This document shows, in pieces, positions 1 through 9,492 of a DNA stretch of 50,278 bases. The stretch's first letter is position 1. Each line of letters opens with the position of its first letter. Location of the stretch: positions 1 through 50,278 of the forward strand of contig PBOG01000038.1 in the NCBI GenBank assembly GCA_002724245.1, written 5' to 3'. The notes below the pieces were generated by a model, which had not been told where the DNA came from, did not search any database, and worked only from the letters and a program-made list of their open reading frames with translations. This DNA is from Planctomycetaceae bacterium (lineage in GTDB: Bacteria > Planctomycetota > Planctomycetia > Pirellulales > Pirellulaceae). A program made the translations under genes and the position numbers.

Positions 1-752
1 CGATCGCCACCCGCAAGTCGTTCCAGGTATGCTTCCTGTGCCTCCCAGTCTGGTAGGGCGTTGTAATAGATGCGATTCTTGAAGATTTCAAATTCATTTT
101 CATGGCCATACCCTGGAGGTTCGTGGCCATAAAGAAACAAGTAGATTATACCGCCTTCTTTGACAAAGCTGGCAATCTGTCGAAGCGATTCATTGAAGCT
201 TTTGCAGTGATGCAAAACACCCCAGGAGAAAACAAGGTCGTAGCCGTCACCGTGAGTCAAGTTCTTTCCCAGATCTTCCAGCGGACTATGCACAAAAGAT
301 TTTTCTACTGGAAAGGGTGCCGTTGCGTCACGAGTCGCGTCCAGGCACGACTGGTTGATGTCAACTGCAGTGACGTTGGCTCCCAGTTTTGCCAACCCGT
401 ACGACCAGCGTCCGCCACCGCAGCCGCAGTCTAGTACGTTTTTTCCCGGAAACCAGGCCGCCGGTAACATCAATTCTTGTTCGCAGAGAATGCGAGTCAC
501 GTTGCTCTGGAACCAGGGGTCACGTGTCATGTATTCCCCGTCCTGAAGGCTGGCCCATTGGAACCCAAAGGCCGAAGCTGTTTGCGCAGCTGCTAGATCA
601 GGGGCACGTTCATTATCGTGGATGTACTTGTGCATGAAACGATAGAGGGCGTCTACCTCCGCCTGTGTTTTATTGACGCTGGTAAGACGGTCTGCCCAGG
701 AACGTATGCGATTTCGAAATGCTGCGCCTGTTCGTTTGATTAGTTTTTTCAT
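1..752 (-). CDS. Class I SAM-dependent methyltransferase (C-terminus off the window)
   Basis: An open frame reads leftward from ATG 752 and leaves the window after 250 codons without a stop. It carries the class I methyltransferase fold signature. Motif I is VLDCGCGGGRW at residues 106-116, followed by an acidic residue ending the second strand (VTAVD, D131). The motif IV region is YDLVFSWGVLHH at about 171-182. A basic N-terminal stretch (MKKLIKRTG) precedes it, with no clear membrane segment. The family transfers a methyl group from S-adenosylmethionine, and the C-terminal half that usually defines the substrate is missing. The layout resembles methyltransferase-11/25 type enzymes that often act on sugars or lipids, but the substrate cannot be read here. 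The next gene, a dioxygenase, is on the same strand 342 bp upstream and is probably a separate unit. Confidence 0.85.
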   Translation of the reverse strand, partial: MKKLIKRTGAAFRNRIRSWADRLTSVNKTQAEVDALYRFMHKYIHDNERAPDLAAAQTASAFGFQWASLQDGEYMTRDPWFQSNVTRILCEQELMLPAAWFPGKNVLDCGCGGGRWSYGLAKLGANVTAVDINQSCLDATRDATAPFPVEKSFVHSPLEDLGKNLTHGDGYDLVFSWGVLHHCKSFNESLRQIASFVKEGGIIYLFLYGHEPPGYGHENEFEIFKNRIYYNALPDWEAQEAYLERLAGGD

Positions 753-1094
753 CAGACCGTGAGTTGGGTGAATAAGGTGCGTAAACGTGCTTAACCTTTT
801 AGAGTAATTGGCGATCCGGAAGCGTAAAGAGAAATACCTCTGTACGACGGGAGAATGCGGGCTGTGATGCCTTGCCAGGGCACGATCATAGGCTAGGCTG
901 CTCGCAAAATTGGTGCCAGAAATTATCCGGTTCCGATCGTGACGGTAGAACCGTCTGTACTGGCCCCACGCATGAAACGTGCGGTGCACAAGCGTGTGTG
1001 TGGTTTGCTGAATCAGTGTCAGCCAGCACAACAACGCCACGCCTGTCGCGCCAACCGTTCGATGTTTCGGTGCAAGATGGAGTCGCACCAGTCG
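753..1094. other. Intergenic stretch, no supported gene
   Basis: This 342-bp gap lies between two leftward genes. Its reading frames are short or continue as shadows of the dioxygenase on the other strand. I see no tRNA-like cloverleaf, no strong terminator and no repeat. It should hold the promoter of the methyltransferase near its left end, where an A/T-richer patch lies around 780-830, but I cannot name a -35/-10 pair with confidence. Confidence 0.5.
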
Positions 1095-2030
1095 TCAGCT
1101 GGCGAAACCGGGAGTGGCCCGTGTGCGACCGCGCTGCTGGTTGGTCGCCATGTCCCCTTCCGCACCTGCCACGATACCTTCCTGCCAGCGATCCAGGCCG
1201 AGTAGTTTACGCCCTAGGGGCGTCAGGGCAGCGGTTGTGCCATGGGTTCGTTCCCAGTCACGCGGGTCGCCAGGAAATGGATTGCCTTCGGGGGCGATGC
1301 GATGGAGCCAGGAATCGATCCGCCACTGGCGGGCGACCTCATTGCCTTCCTGCGCGGGCGACATGGAAATGTACTGGGCCAGGCGGGGTTGGCTGGAACG
1401 GTTGGGACTGACTCCATGCGGGAGTTGGCTGTTCCAGATTAACAGATCACCGGCGCGCGTGGCGACGGTTTTGACCTCCAGACCGGCCATGTCAGGTCGG
1501 TGTGGGTTGCGATCGGCAGGTTGCGTGGCGATCCACTCAGGCAGCCTGGCGGGCATCCCAGGTACACACTGGAATCCACCCTGCTCCGGTGTGGTGTCCG
1601 TCAGGCTGAGGACGCCTTGCATATCGAACGGCAGGGGGGTCACGGACGTGTCGATGTCCCAGTGGATGAAGCCACCAAAATCGAATTCAGCCCGGTTGGG
1701 TACATTGAGATTACAGCGGTCGATGGTCACCCATAAATGGTCTGTTCCCCATAAATCGGCAAAAGCTCCATGGATTCTGGGTAACTGGCGATTCGCCCAG
1801 AGGGCGGGATGGTTATACATTTCCACCATCCCGGATCCGTTGAGTTCCACCATGCCGTTGACACGATCGGGCGTTCGATACCAGGACTCCGGGTCCTGGG
1901 GATTCATTTCCTGGAATTCCCAGATGGCATCAATGACGGACTGGAGATTTTCTGGCGGAGCGGCCTCTGGAATAATCACGTAGCCGTGTTCCTGCCAGAA
2001 TTCCAGGTCATCTGTGCTGAGGACGTGCAT
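1095..2030 (-). CDS. Phytanoyl-CoA dioxygenase (PhyH)-like Fe(II)/2-oxoglutarate oxygenase
   Basis: The protein is 311 residues from ATG 2030. A TTG-initiated extension to 2126 is possible but adds residues unlike the family. The N-terminus (FWQEHGYVIIPEAAP, residues 11-25) is the typical opening of PhyH proteins. The iron-binding facial triad is visible: H123 and D125 in the HWD motif, then a distal histidine at about 205 (LPHGVSPN), followed by R216, which would bind 2-oxoglutarate. The family hydroxylates diverse small molecules using O2 and 2-oxoglutarate; planctomycetes carry many paralogues of unknown substrate. No signal peptide is seen, so a cytoplasmic location is expected. The gene stands alone and diverges from the DinB gene. 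The last 30 or so residues are low-complexity and not family-like. Confidence 0.88.
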   Translation of the reverse strand: MHVLSTDDLEFWQEHGYVIIPEAAPPENLQSVIDAIWEFQEMNPQDPESWYRTPDRVNGMVELNGSGMVEMYNHPALWANRQLPRIHGAFADLWGTDHLWVTIDRCNLNVPNRAEFDFGGFIHWDIDTSVTPLPFDMQGVLSLTDTTPEQGGFQCVPGMPARLPEWIATQPADRNPHRPDMAGLEVKTVATRAGDLLIWNSQLPHGVSPNRSSQPRLAQYISMSPAQEGNEVARQWRIDSWLHRIAPEGNPFPGDPRDWERTHGTTAALTPLGRKLLGLDRWQEGIVAGAEGDMATNQQRGRTRATPGFAS

Positions 2031-2381
2031 GGTAGTGGAGACCTTCTGCAAAGAGGCTTTCCAATGATATTGGCCAATGGCATTGGCTGCGGCGGTGAGG
2101 CCACGTTGAATTCGAAAGGACGACAATCGCCTGGTTACCGGAGTCCGGGTTACGGTAGTGGGAAGTCGTGGAACCGGCCGCGAGTACGCCGCGTCGATGA
2201 TTCTAGCGAACCAATCGGGGGAAACATATCAGCGGTTGCCGCGCCTGGTAGTTCCCTGCCTGTGATTCCGTAATTGGCGGCAGTGGCTATGCTGGAAGCA
2301 GTGCGATGTGGAGTGGTACGAACAGGCCACCGTAGTATTGCCACAGAGGACCGCGTCAGTTTTTTACCACAGGAAATGCAG
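2031..2381. other. Divergent intergenic region between PhyH-like and DinB genes
   Basis: About 350 bp separate two diverging start codons, so both promoters should lie here. The frames that cross it are N-terminal extensions using alternative starts and have no family-like residues. I see no repeat or convincing promoter consensus. The only clear signal is the Shine-Dalgarno sequence of the DinB gene at 2371-2374. Confidence 0.45.
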
Positions 2382-2939
2382 ATGCCCACCAGCCAGCCAC
2401 TGGAAATCCTGCTTGCGACCAATCGCTGGGCGACCCACAACCTGATTGAAGCGTGCCGTGATCTTCCGGTCGAGAAATTTCACCAGGAGTTTCCTCTGGG
2501 ACCGGGTTCGCTGCACCACACGCTGTTGCACATCCTGGAATCGATGCAGCATTGGACGGACGTGCTGGCCGGTCGTGAAATGCAATTCGAGGACGATCCC
2601 GGACAGCCGCATCCACGGATGGTGGGGTCTTTTGGAATTGTGTATTTCGGTTCCGCCCTGCCGGACCAGCAGCGTACTCCGCAGCAGCTGCTTGAGTTGC
2701 TCAGTCGCATCGCCGACGAGCTGGAAAGTCTGGCGCTGAGTGGTCCGGTCGATGAAACTGTGACGTGGAAAACATTTGAGCAGAGCTTTGTATTTTCACG
2801 CGGCGGAGTGTTGACTCACGTGACGACGCATGGCATGCATCACCGGGCCCAGTGTCTCAACATGTTGCGTCATGTCGGTGTTGATCCACTACCGTCGTCC
2901 TCAGTACACGATTGGATGATGGCCGTTGATTGTCCGTAA
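2382..2939 (+). CDS. DinB-family metal-binding four-helix protein
   Basis: The start was set at ATG 2382 because AGGA at 2371-2374 sits 7 nt upstream; an in-frame ATG at 2376 is too close to that site. The 185-residue product has the layout of DinB/YfiT proteins, four-helix bundles that bind a divalent metal through three histidines. Candidate ligands are H46 or H50 (SLHHTLLH) and the C-terminal H150 and H154 (HVTTHGMHH). The opening ILLATNRWATHNLIEACRDL is typical of the family. Members include thiol-dependent hydrolases and transferases, but most, including this one, have no known substrate. It is probably soluble and cytoplasmic. It converges on the large membrane-protein gene, with only 36 bp between the stops. 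Confidence 0.85.
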   Translation: MPTSQPLEILLATNRWATHNLIEACRDLPVEKFHQEFPLGPGSLHHTLLHILESMQHWTDVLAGREMQFEDDPGQPHPRMVGSFGIVYFGSALPDQQRTPQQLLELLSRIADELESLALSGPVDETVTWKTFEQSFVFSRGGVLTHVTTHGMHHRAQCLNMLRHVGVDPLPSSSVHDWMMAVDCP

Positions 2940-2975
2940 GTGGCTGGGCTGTGGTGGGTGCCGGCTGGAATCCAG

Positions 2976-5900
2976 TCAGGCAAGGAACGACCAGTCGTGA
3001 TCCTGGGGGCACTCAGTTAACGAACCTGAGGCCACAAATCCGGAGAGATATTCTTTACAGGCTGCGGACTCTTGATCGTAGTCTCCGAGTTCCAGAACGT
3101 GTTCGCGGTAGTGCAATATGTCCAGGACGGTAAGCGTTTGGAGCATCCGCAGTGTGACGAGTTGCTCAGAAATACGATCGGGATGCAGCAGGAGTTTACC
3201 CAGACGGGCTTCTCCTTCGCGGTGAACTGCGTCCCCGTAGCGGGACCAGGCGAGTAACGCACCGGCGACACCATTTTCATCCTCGAGAGTTGCCTTCCAC
3301 GCCCGCCGTCGTAGACCACGATCAGCCGAACCATGTGCTTTCCAATAACGCCGAAATGCTTTGCGCAGACGAAACCGCGGCAGCAAATAGTCACGCAGCG
3401 ACGCAGTTGCTTCTGTCGTCTGGTAGACGTCCGCCAGCAACGTCTGGGAGAACAGGTGGCTGCGAATGCCATAAAGATCCGCGTGAATTGCGATGCCCGC
3501 GGCGCGCAAGTGGGAGCGAGTTGAAAACGCAGTGCTGTCGGCTCCGGTGTGTGTGGCGACGCGTTCCATCAATCCGTCGTCAAGCAGTGTCTCGAATCGG
3601 CGCATGCTGTCCTGCGAGCGTAGTCGTTCGAGGTGAATGTCGCGTTCCACAGCGGGTCCCAGTCGGAGGAATTCCAGGTCTTCGTGCGCTTCGGCGCCCT
3701 GCAGACGTGTTTCGGTTTCGCGTGGTAGTGGAGTACCTAGCCAGGCGGGGTCAAGGATGCCGCGGAGCCGTGCGCATTGCTCGGCGACGGGGCCACGAAT
3801 GCGGTTGATTTTGCGTACTGCGACTCGGAAGTCCGCTTGTGCCGAGTCGATGCGGAGATCACGCCGCTCGGGATAGCGGATTTCTTGGATTGCGTCGAGC
3901 AACCAGCCGAGTATGCGTCCCACCAGACGCAGGAGGGCACCCAGTATGAATAACGGGAGCAGGAAAATCCGGCCCGCCGCGATCCAGCCTTCGTAGAACG
4001 CGTAGAGATTGACGATCCGTTCGGCCCGTGGCAAACGATGGAGTGGTAGTGTTCCAAACGTGCGGCGAACGACGTGGCTGCGGTCTCGTTTCATGCGTTG
4101 CAGAACATCGTTCCCAAACCGTGTTCGGACATCGTCTTCACGTTGTGGGTCGGGGTCCAGGAAGTGCAGGGCAGTGAATTCGGTGGTTACGTAACGCGTT
4201 TCATCCTCGATATTCGTAGTGCGTTCCTTTTGCGTCTCGGCGTCGGTAGCCAGCCAGTTCGTGTAGGACTTCTTCAGCGAGTCGCTGGCATAGCCAAGGT
4301 CGCTCTGGGGCACCGCTCTGCGGTTATAATCGACCAGCAGGCAGGCCACCGAATGGGCGATCGACTGGGCAATGAAATGGAACCAAATGAAAGGCCCACG
4401 AAACAGGGACTTCTGCATTTCCAGGTCGACGGACGACAGTTTCTTCATGGTCTTGCTGGAAATGCGATGTGATGTCAGCAACAGTTGACGTAGTGCCGAA
4501 TTGCCGAGCAGCTGATTGGTGGCCCTTGTGTCGCCGCTGGTAAACAGCCCGCCACCCAGCCAGTCACGGTAGATCAAAACGAACCGGTCCAGAAAAGACC
4601 AGCCAGTATTCGTTACCTGGGGCGCCTCGTGGCTGCGGAGTAAGGATTGACGCATTCTCTCGATGGTCACCTGGAGGGGGGGCGAGGTGGAGGTAGACCC
4701 TTCAGGCCAATCCGGTTGGAGTACGCGCGTGTAGAGAATGGCGGCGTCGCGTTCAAGTTTTCGCGGCCGAATCATCTCCGTAAGGTGCAGGAACTGGGCC
4801 TGCACGGATTTTTCGTAAAACTCGGTGGCTTCGCGCGCCAGATGCTGGAGCCATTTGCCAAGTACCAGGAAAAACAGGCAGATACCACCGATCACCATCA
4901 CAGTAGCACCGACGACTTGCCGCAGAAAAGTGCGGGCTGATGTCAGAATAACGACGTGAAGCCCGTGTTCCGGTTCGGCCGTGCTGGAAGTTTGCGCTGC
5001 GTCCGCAGCAAGTGAGCCAGCCGGAGCCGTGGCAGCTGGCTGTATCCGAGTTCCACGGGGAATGGGGTCGGGCAATCCGATTAGTGTGAAAAGCACTTCG
5101 ATGAGTACCAGGAAGCCTCCGAACAACGCCAGCCTGATCGCAGGTCTCGCCGAACCTTTGACCAGGATACTACCAGCTCGGTCTACAAACTGGGCAGGTG
5201 TCACGGTGCCGTAAAGATCGGCGAACCAGAACCACAGGTCGTGGAACTTGCGCAGGAATGACGCCGTTCTACGGGATGCCGCCGCCACGAATTCCGCCTC
5301 GGTGTTGAGTGTCGCGTCGCGTGGTATGCAATGTCGGATGAGTGGCATCCAGCGGAACGGCGCAATACTCATCGTTTGGATAATCCGTGCAAGTTGCACC
5401 ATCATGGGTTCACCGAGTAACGGCTCGACGAGTGCTGGCTCAAGTGATTCCATGCGGTCGAGAAGCGCTTCGGCGGGAATGTCACGTGTGCCGATTCGCT
5501 GGCGACTGTTGCGAAAATGGATGCGCCGGATATCCGCAACACGGGCAAGCAGTTGTAGGCGAGCCTGGCTCACGGCGAGGCGGTCCGCCGGGGACGCTTC
5601 GAGCAACAGTCGTGACCAGATGTCATGGATCTGGTAGCAGAGCAGTTCCAGTTCCAGGTCAGCGTCGCGTTTTTCTTGTGCGTAACGCGCATATTCACCT
5701 TGAGTAGGGTGCAGAATTACATTGCAGTTGATCACATGTGAGTACTGGCGCACGACGCGATCGATACCCCGCGCCATCAGCCCCAGGGCGCGCGCAAACC
5801 GTAGTAATGGGCGCAGGCTCCGCGCGTATCGAATAATGCGGGGCAATTTCGCAAAACGCGCGAACCGTCCGGTTCGCACCAGGTCGGCTCTAGGCAGTGC

Positions 5901-6938
5901 GGTGAAGAGGAAGCCGAACGGGATCGAGGGGATAAAGTCGATCAGGAAATGTCGGCGGAACCAGCGGAGTTTGTTTTTCGCCAGTGATAGCTTGGTGAAA
6001 AACTCAACCAGGAAGCAAACGCAGGCGATGAGATCAATCGTTTCGAAAACAGACCGTGTTTGTTTCGACAACGGAAATGACCACTCGATGGTCAGTAAAG
6101 CCAACACAAGCAGGATGAGTACCAGAATGAAACGTTCAAACAAGCTGACCAGACGGATACCGAATTTTGATTCGAGCCGAGACTGTAATTGGCGTTCTTG
6201 GAGCTCGGCACGCAGACGGTTGACCCTGCTTTTGACGATGCGGCTCGATTTGGTGCGTGTGGGATCGACATGCGTAAGGTACCAATCGGCGTCATCGAGG
6301 GTGGATTCGATCTGCGTGGCAGCACGGTCCGGCGGCAAGTCGTCGATGGTGGTCAGCGTCGATACGCACTGGTCCGCTACCAGCCGCGCCCAACGCCCCA
6401 GCTGTTCTGGGGAAGCGGGGTTGTTCTTAAGCTGGTTGCGCAACAGGTCGCGTAGTTCCTCACGGGTCTCACTGACACGGTTGGTGGCGACTTCGCCGTC
6501 ACCATCGCGGCCATGAATGTCGGAGAGTAGATGTCCAGATTCTGTGAGGCGGTGAAATAGTGCTTCCAGGTCGGCATCACCAGGGTCGTCGGTCGATTGC
6601 CGGATCCACTCTTGTGCTGCCTCCTCGATCGCCTCATCGGCTAACGTACGACACTCCGCCGATTGGGCAGTTAGACCATGACGATTGCAGGCTTTTTGCC
6701 AGTGCGATGTGCGGGCCAGGAAGGCGGCCAGGCTAATCGTTTCCAGCGTGCCGTCCTCACGTTGTGCGACACGCGCCAGCGCCTCCCATTCGAGTTCGCT
6801 CAGGGCGGCGCAGCGCTGACTGGAGTCGGTAGGCCCGAAACGTTCCAACGCATGAATACGATCCCGCAATTCGGTCCAGGACGGACCGGGGTTGGCGTCC
6901 TTCGATGTGTTTGGCGGGAGGCTGCCGGGATTATTCAC
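2976..6938 (-). CDS. Large membrane protein with voltage-sensor-like module, function unknown
   Basis: The 1320-residue protein starts at a GTG (6938). Residues 1-260 are soluble and helical. A four-helix module follows: S1 about 268-286, S2 about 297-320 with E312 and K316 (VEFFTK), S3 about 331-348 with LIDFIPSIP (D334), and S4 about 353-383. S4 has basic residues every third position: R355, R358, R361, K364, R367, R370, R373, R376. That is the layout of the voltage-sensor half of ion-channel (Ion_trans) proteins. No pore helices or TVGYG-type filter follow directly; instead there are about 200 soluble residues. Two more membrane helices lie at about 600-621 and 672-697, and a hydrophobic amphipathic stretch at about 988-1017. 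The rest is charged and helical. It could be a channel with a divergent pore, a voltage-sensing regulator or a mechanosensitive-like protein. Function is not established. Confidence 0.8.
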   Translation of the reverse strand: MNNPGSLPPNTSKDANPGPSWTELRDRIHALERFGPTDSSQRCAALSELEWEALARVAQREDGTLETISLAAFLARTSHWQKACNRHGLTAQSAECRTLADEAIEEAAQEWIRQSTDDPGDADLEALFHRLTESGHLLSDIHGRDGDGEVATNRVSETREELRDLLRNQLKNNPASPEQLGRWARLVADQCVSTLTTIDDLPPDRAATQIESTLDDADWYLTHVDPTRTKSSRIVKSRVNRLRAELQERQLQSRLESKFGIRLVSLFERFILVLILLVLALLTIEWSFPLSKQTRSVFETIDLIACVCFLVEFFTKLSLAKNKLRWFRRHFLIDFIPSIPFGFLFTALPRADLVRTGRFARFAKLPRIIRYARSLRPLLRFARALGLMARGIDRVVRQYSHVINCNVILHPTQGEYARYAQEKRDADLELELLCYQIHDIWSRLLLEASPADRLAVSQARLQLLARVADIRRIHFRNSRQRIGTRDIPAEALLDRMESLEPALVEPLLGEPMMVQLARIIQTMSIAPFRWMPLIRHCIPRDATLNTEAEFVAAASRRTASFLRKFHDLWFWFADLYGTVTPAQFVDRAGSILVKGSARPAIRLALFGGFLVLIEVLFTLIGLPDPIPRGTRIQPAATAPAGSLAADAAQTSSTAEPEHGLHVVILTSARTFLRQVVGATVMVIGGICLFFLVLGKWLQHLAREATEFYEKSVQAQFLHLTEMIRPRKLERDAAILYTRVLQPDWPEGSTSTSPPLQVTIERMRQSLLRSHEAPQVTNTGWSFLDRFVLIYRDWLGGGLFTSGDTRATNQLLGNSALRQLLLTSHRISSKTMKKLSSVDLEMQKSLFRGPFIWFHFIAQSIAHSVACLLVDYNRRAVPQSDLGYASDSLKKSYTNWLATDAETQKERTTNIEDETRYVTTEFTALHFLDPDPQREDDVRTRFGNDVLQRMKRDRSHVVRRTFGTLPLHRLPRAERIVNLYAFYEGWIAAGRIFLLPLFILGALLRLVGRILGWLLDAIQEIRYPERRDLRIDSAQADFRVAVRKINRIRGPVAEQCARLRGILDPAWLGTPLPRETETRLQGAEAHEDLEFLRLGPAVERDIHLERLRSQDSMRRFETLLDDGLMERVATHTGADSTAFSTRSHLRAAGIAIHADLYGIRSHLFSQTLLADVYQTTEATASLRDYLLPRFRLRKAFRRYWKAHGSADRGLRRRAWKATLEDENGVAGALLAWSRYGDAVHREGEARLGKLLLHPDRISEQLVTLRMLQTLTVLDILHYREHVLELGDYDQESAACKEYLSGFVASGSLTECPQDHDWSFLA

Positions 6939-7317
6939 GGTTAACGTTGCCAGAGGAGTGGCGCGAGCGCGGAGGTGGGGCGATCGGTGGGGGACTTCCG
7001 CAGCCTCTATTCTACAAACTCGCGGCAGCTTTCGCTCGGAATCCTGTTCTGGCCGCTGCAGACAACCGATTGTGCAGGCTTGGAGATCGGTTTAGAGACG
7101 GTGTGCCGATTGTGGCGTCCCGACTAGCTGAAGGATGACTGGTGTTGTTGTGGGTGGCCGTTAGCTGGTGAGTTTCAGACATTGCGAGACGTGGCATACA
7201 CGAGTAGAGTGTGGAATGGAGAACTGGTGCTGTCTTCGTGAGCGCACGGTGCCGTTGTGTGCGGTGCCGGTGCGTGGCGAATCGCCATGATGTTTCCCAG
7301 TGATGTGAGGGTTCTCT
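6939..7317. other. Divergent intergenic region before the cytochrome gene
   Basis: This 379-bp region lies between the GTG starts of the large membrane protein and the octaheme cytochrome. Only short frames cross it, none with recognisable residues. A weak sigma-70-like pair, TTGCGA at 7182-7187 and TAGAGT at 7205-7210 with a 17-bp spacer, points toward the cytochrome gene. Each hexamer matches the consensus at only four of six positions, so it is a guess. Confidence 0.4.
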
Positions 7318-9285
7318 GTGGAATCTGTCGCTAGCCCACAGCTTGTCGCGGTCCTGACGGCGGTGCTGTTGTTCGTCGTGATTCGTTTACGCTGGAGCGG
7401 GTCGACCGCAGCGGTCGCAGCGCTGCTGACGTCCGGCGTAGTCTACTTTGTGGCGCTGCGTTGGAACGAAATTCCTGCGCCGGTTCCGGAGGTCGAAGTG
7501 CAGCTTCCGGTGCGGGAACGGTCGCTGGTGATTCGGCGCCCGCGGCAGCGTTTAGGAGATGGGTACGTCTCTTCGTCACGATGCGCGGAGTGCCATCCGA
7601 AGAATCACGCCAGTTGGCATGCTTCTTATCACCGCTCAATGACACAGTTGGCATCGTCGAAGACCGCGCTGGCACCGTTTGATGGGGTGGAAGTTCGCGT
7701 CGGTGACCAGCATGTGGAGCTTGAAGTGGAGGGTGAGCAGCTCTGGGCAACGATGGATGATCTGGATGTGCCGCCCGCTGCCAGGCCTGTGCGAATTAAG
7801 CGGCCGATTGTTTTGTCGACCGGTTCACATCACATGCAGATCTATTGGTACGCGACAGGACAGTCTCGCATTCTGGGGCAGTTGCCGATCGTCTATTTGA
7901 CGGAGGACCAACGCTGGATTCCTGCCGATGCAACGCTGCTGGCACCACCGGCTGCGGAGCCAGTGTCCAATACGGGAAAGTGGAATGAGAGTTGCGTTTA
8001 TTGCCATTCAACGCATGGGCGAACTGCACCCACCGAGACTGGAGGTGTCGATACGCAGGCGGCAGAATTTGGTATTTCCTGCGAAGCGTGTCACGGGCCC
8101 GGAGAGGCACACATCGATTTTCACCGCGGCCAGAGCGTCGACGATGCGAGTGATCCAATCGTCAATCCAGCGACGCTTTCGAACCGCTTGTCATCCCAGG
8201 TGTGTGGAGCCTGTCACGGATTTACTGCGGCGCTGACGTTCGAAGAGTACCAGCACGACCTTCTGGATGGATATCGGTATCGGCCAGGGGAAGACATCGC
8301 AAAGACCCGTTTGATTGAGGGCTTGAACGAGGAGACCCGCGCGCACGTTGGGCGATCCGGTGGTAATCAGGAAATCTATTTTCGTGAGCGATTCTGGGAC
8401 GATGGTATGGTGCGTCTCCTGGGACGCGAATACAACGCGATGATTGCCTCAGCCTGCTACACCGAAAAACAGGGGGGGATTTCTTGTTTCTCTTGCCACA
8501 ATATGCACCAGGAGGAAGATGACACACGCCGCGTTGACCAGTGGGCCGATGATCAATTGAAGCCGGCAGCGGTCAGCGATTCTGCGTGCACCCAATGCCA
8601 CCAGGCGACTACATACCAGGCGACGTCACATACGCATCACCTGGCCGAATCAAGTGGTAGCCGGTGCTACAACTGTCATATGCCCCACACTGCCTACGGT
8701 CTTCTGAAATCCGTACGCAGTCACCATATTGATCGACCAGGTGTACCCGCTGAGTTGGCTTCAGGTCGTCCGAATGCGTGTAACCTCTGTCATCTGGATC
8801 AGACGCTCCAATGGACTTCGGACTACCTGACCCGTTGGTATGGTGCGCCCGCGGTAGAACTTTCGAAGGATCAACAGACCGTTTCCGCGGCGGTTTTATG
8901 GATGTTGACCGGAGACGCCGGCCAGCGCGCGTTGGCTGCTGTCAGTATGGGACGCGATGCGCCCAGGGAAGCCAGTGGGGATGATTGGATGGCGCCTTTT
9001 CTGGCTCGGTTACTGGAGGATCCCTATGTGGCGGTGCGGTACTGTGCTGGCCGCAGTTTACGGAAGATTGACCAGTTTAGCGACGTTGAATATGACCATG
9101 TGGCGCCTGCGCAACAACGTGCCGCGGTAGCTGAACGCGTCTTGCAGGCTTGGACGGAAACGCCGCGTACTGAAACTGCGACTCGCGCTGCAACACTCGT
9201 CGACCCTGCAGGGAAGTTGCGACAAGGGGTTTTTGACCGACTTGGGGCGCAGCGAGATGACACGATCGTTAACCTGGCGGAGTAA
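7318..9285 (+). CDS. Membrane-anchored octaheme cytochrome c with HEAT-like tail
   Basis: From GTG 7318 the product has 655 residues. Two hydrophobic segments (about 7-24 and 31-47) should anchor it in the inner membrane. The soluble part contains eight CXXCH haem c attachment motifs, in order CAECH (from C89), CVYCH, CEACH, CGACH, CFSCH, CTQCH, CYNCH and CNLCH. The stretch around CEACHGPGEAH is typical of cytochrome c554-like multihaem proteins. Residues from about 520 onward have no haem motifs and look like HEAT/Armadillo helical repeats, with PYVAVRYCAGRSL. The protein probably moves electrons at the periplasmic face; donor and acceptor are unknown. It stands alone, with no oxidoreductase subunit beside it. 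The sulfatase downstream begins 207 bp later and has its own ribosome-binding site. Confidence 0.9.
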   Translation: MESVASPQLVAVLTAVLLFVVIRLRWSGSTAAVAALLTSGVVYFVALRWNEIPAPVPEVEVQLPVRERSLVIRRPRQRLGDGYVSSSRCAECHPKNHASWHASYHRSMTQLASSKTALAPFDGVEVRVGDQHVELEVEGEQLWATMDDLDVPPAARPVRIKRPIVLSTGSHHMQIYWYATGQSRILGQLPIVYLTEDQRWIPADATLLAPPAAEPVSNTGKWNESCVYCHSTHGRTAPTETGGVDTQAAEFGISCEACHGPGEAHIDFHRGQSVDDASDPIVNPATLSNRLSSQVCGACHGFTAALTFEEYQHDLLDGYRYRPGEDIAKTRLIEGLNEETRAHVGRSGGNQEIYFRERFWDDGMVRLLGREYNAMIASACYTEKQGGISCFSCHNMHQEEDDTRRVDQWADDQLKPAAVSDSACTQCHQATTYQATSHTHHLAESSGSRCYNCHMPHTAYGLLKSVRSHHIDRPGVPAELASGRPNACNLCHLDQTLQWTSDYLTRWYGAPAVELSKDQQTVSAAVLWMLTGDAGQRALAAVSMGRDAPREASGDDWMAPFLARLLEDPYVAVRYCAGRSLRKIDQFSDVEYDHVAPAQQRAAVAERVLQAWTETPRTETATRAATLVDPAGKLRQGVFDRLGAQRDDTIVNLAE

Positions 9286-9492
9286 TGCCCGCCGCCTGTA
9301 GCATGGGCGGCTGAAGCAGGTGGCTAGATTGAGTTGCGCGCAACGCGGTGCACCTCGGATCGTCTATGCCTGCCGGCAGCTTGATTCCGTTTGGAAGATT
9401 CGTGTGCTGAGACTGAGTGTGACGCTGCAATAGAGCCCAGGTGAACTGTCAAGCGAGTGTGGGCTGTCATTCAGGAGCTGGAGAAAAAAACG

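Noticed and set aside
5722-6516. Open frame of 264 codons on the plus strand, very rich in Arg and Ser
   Set aside because: It is antisense to the voltage-sensor protein, whose membrane helices and S4 pattern show that the minus strand is coding.
7182-7210. Sigma-70-like promoter before the cytochrome gene
   Set aside because: Both hexamers match at only four of six positions; noted in the intergenic entry but too weak to list as a promoter.
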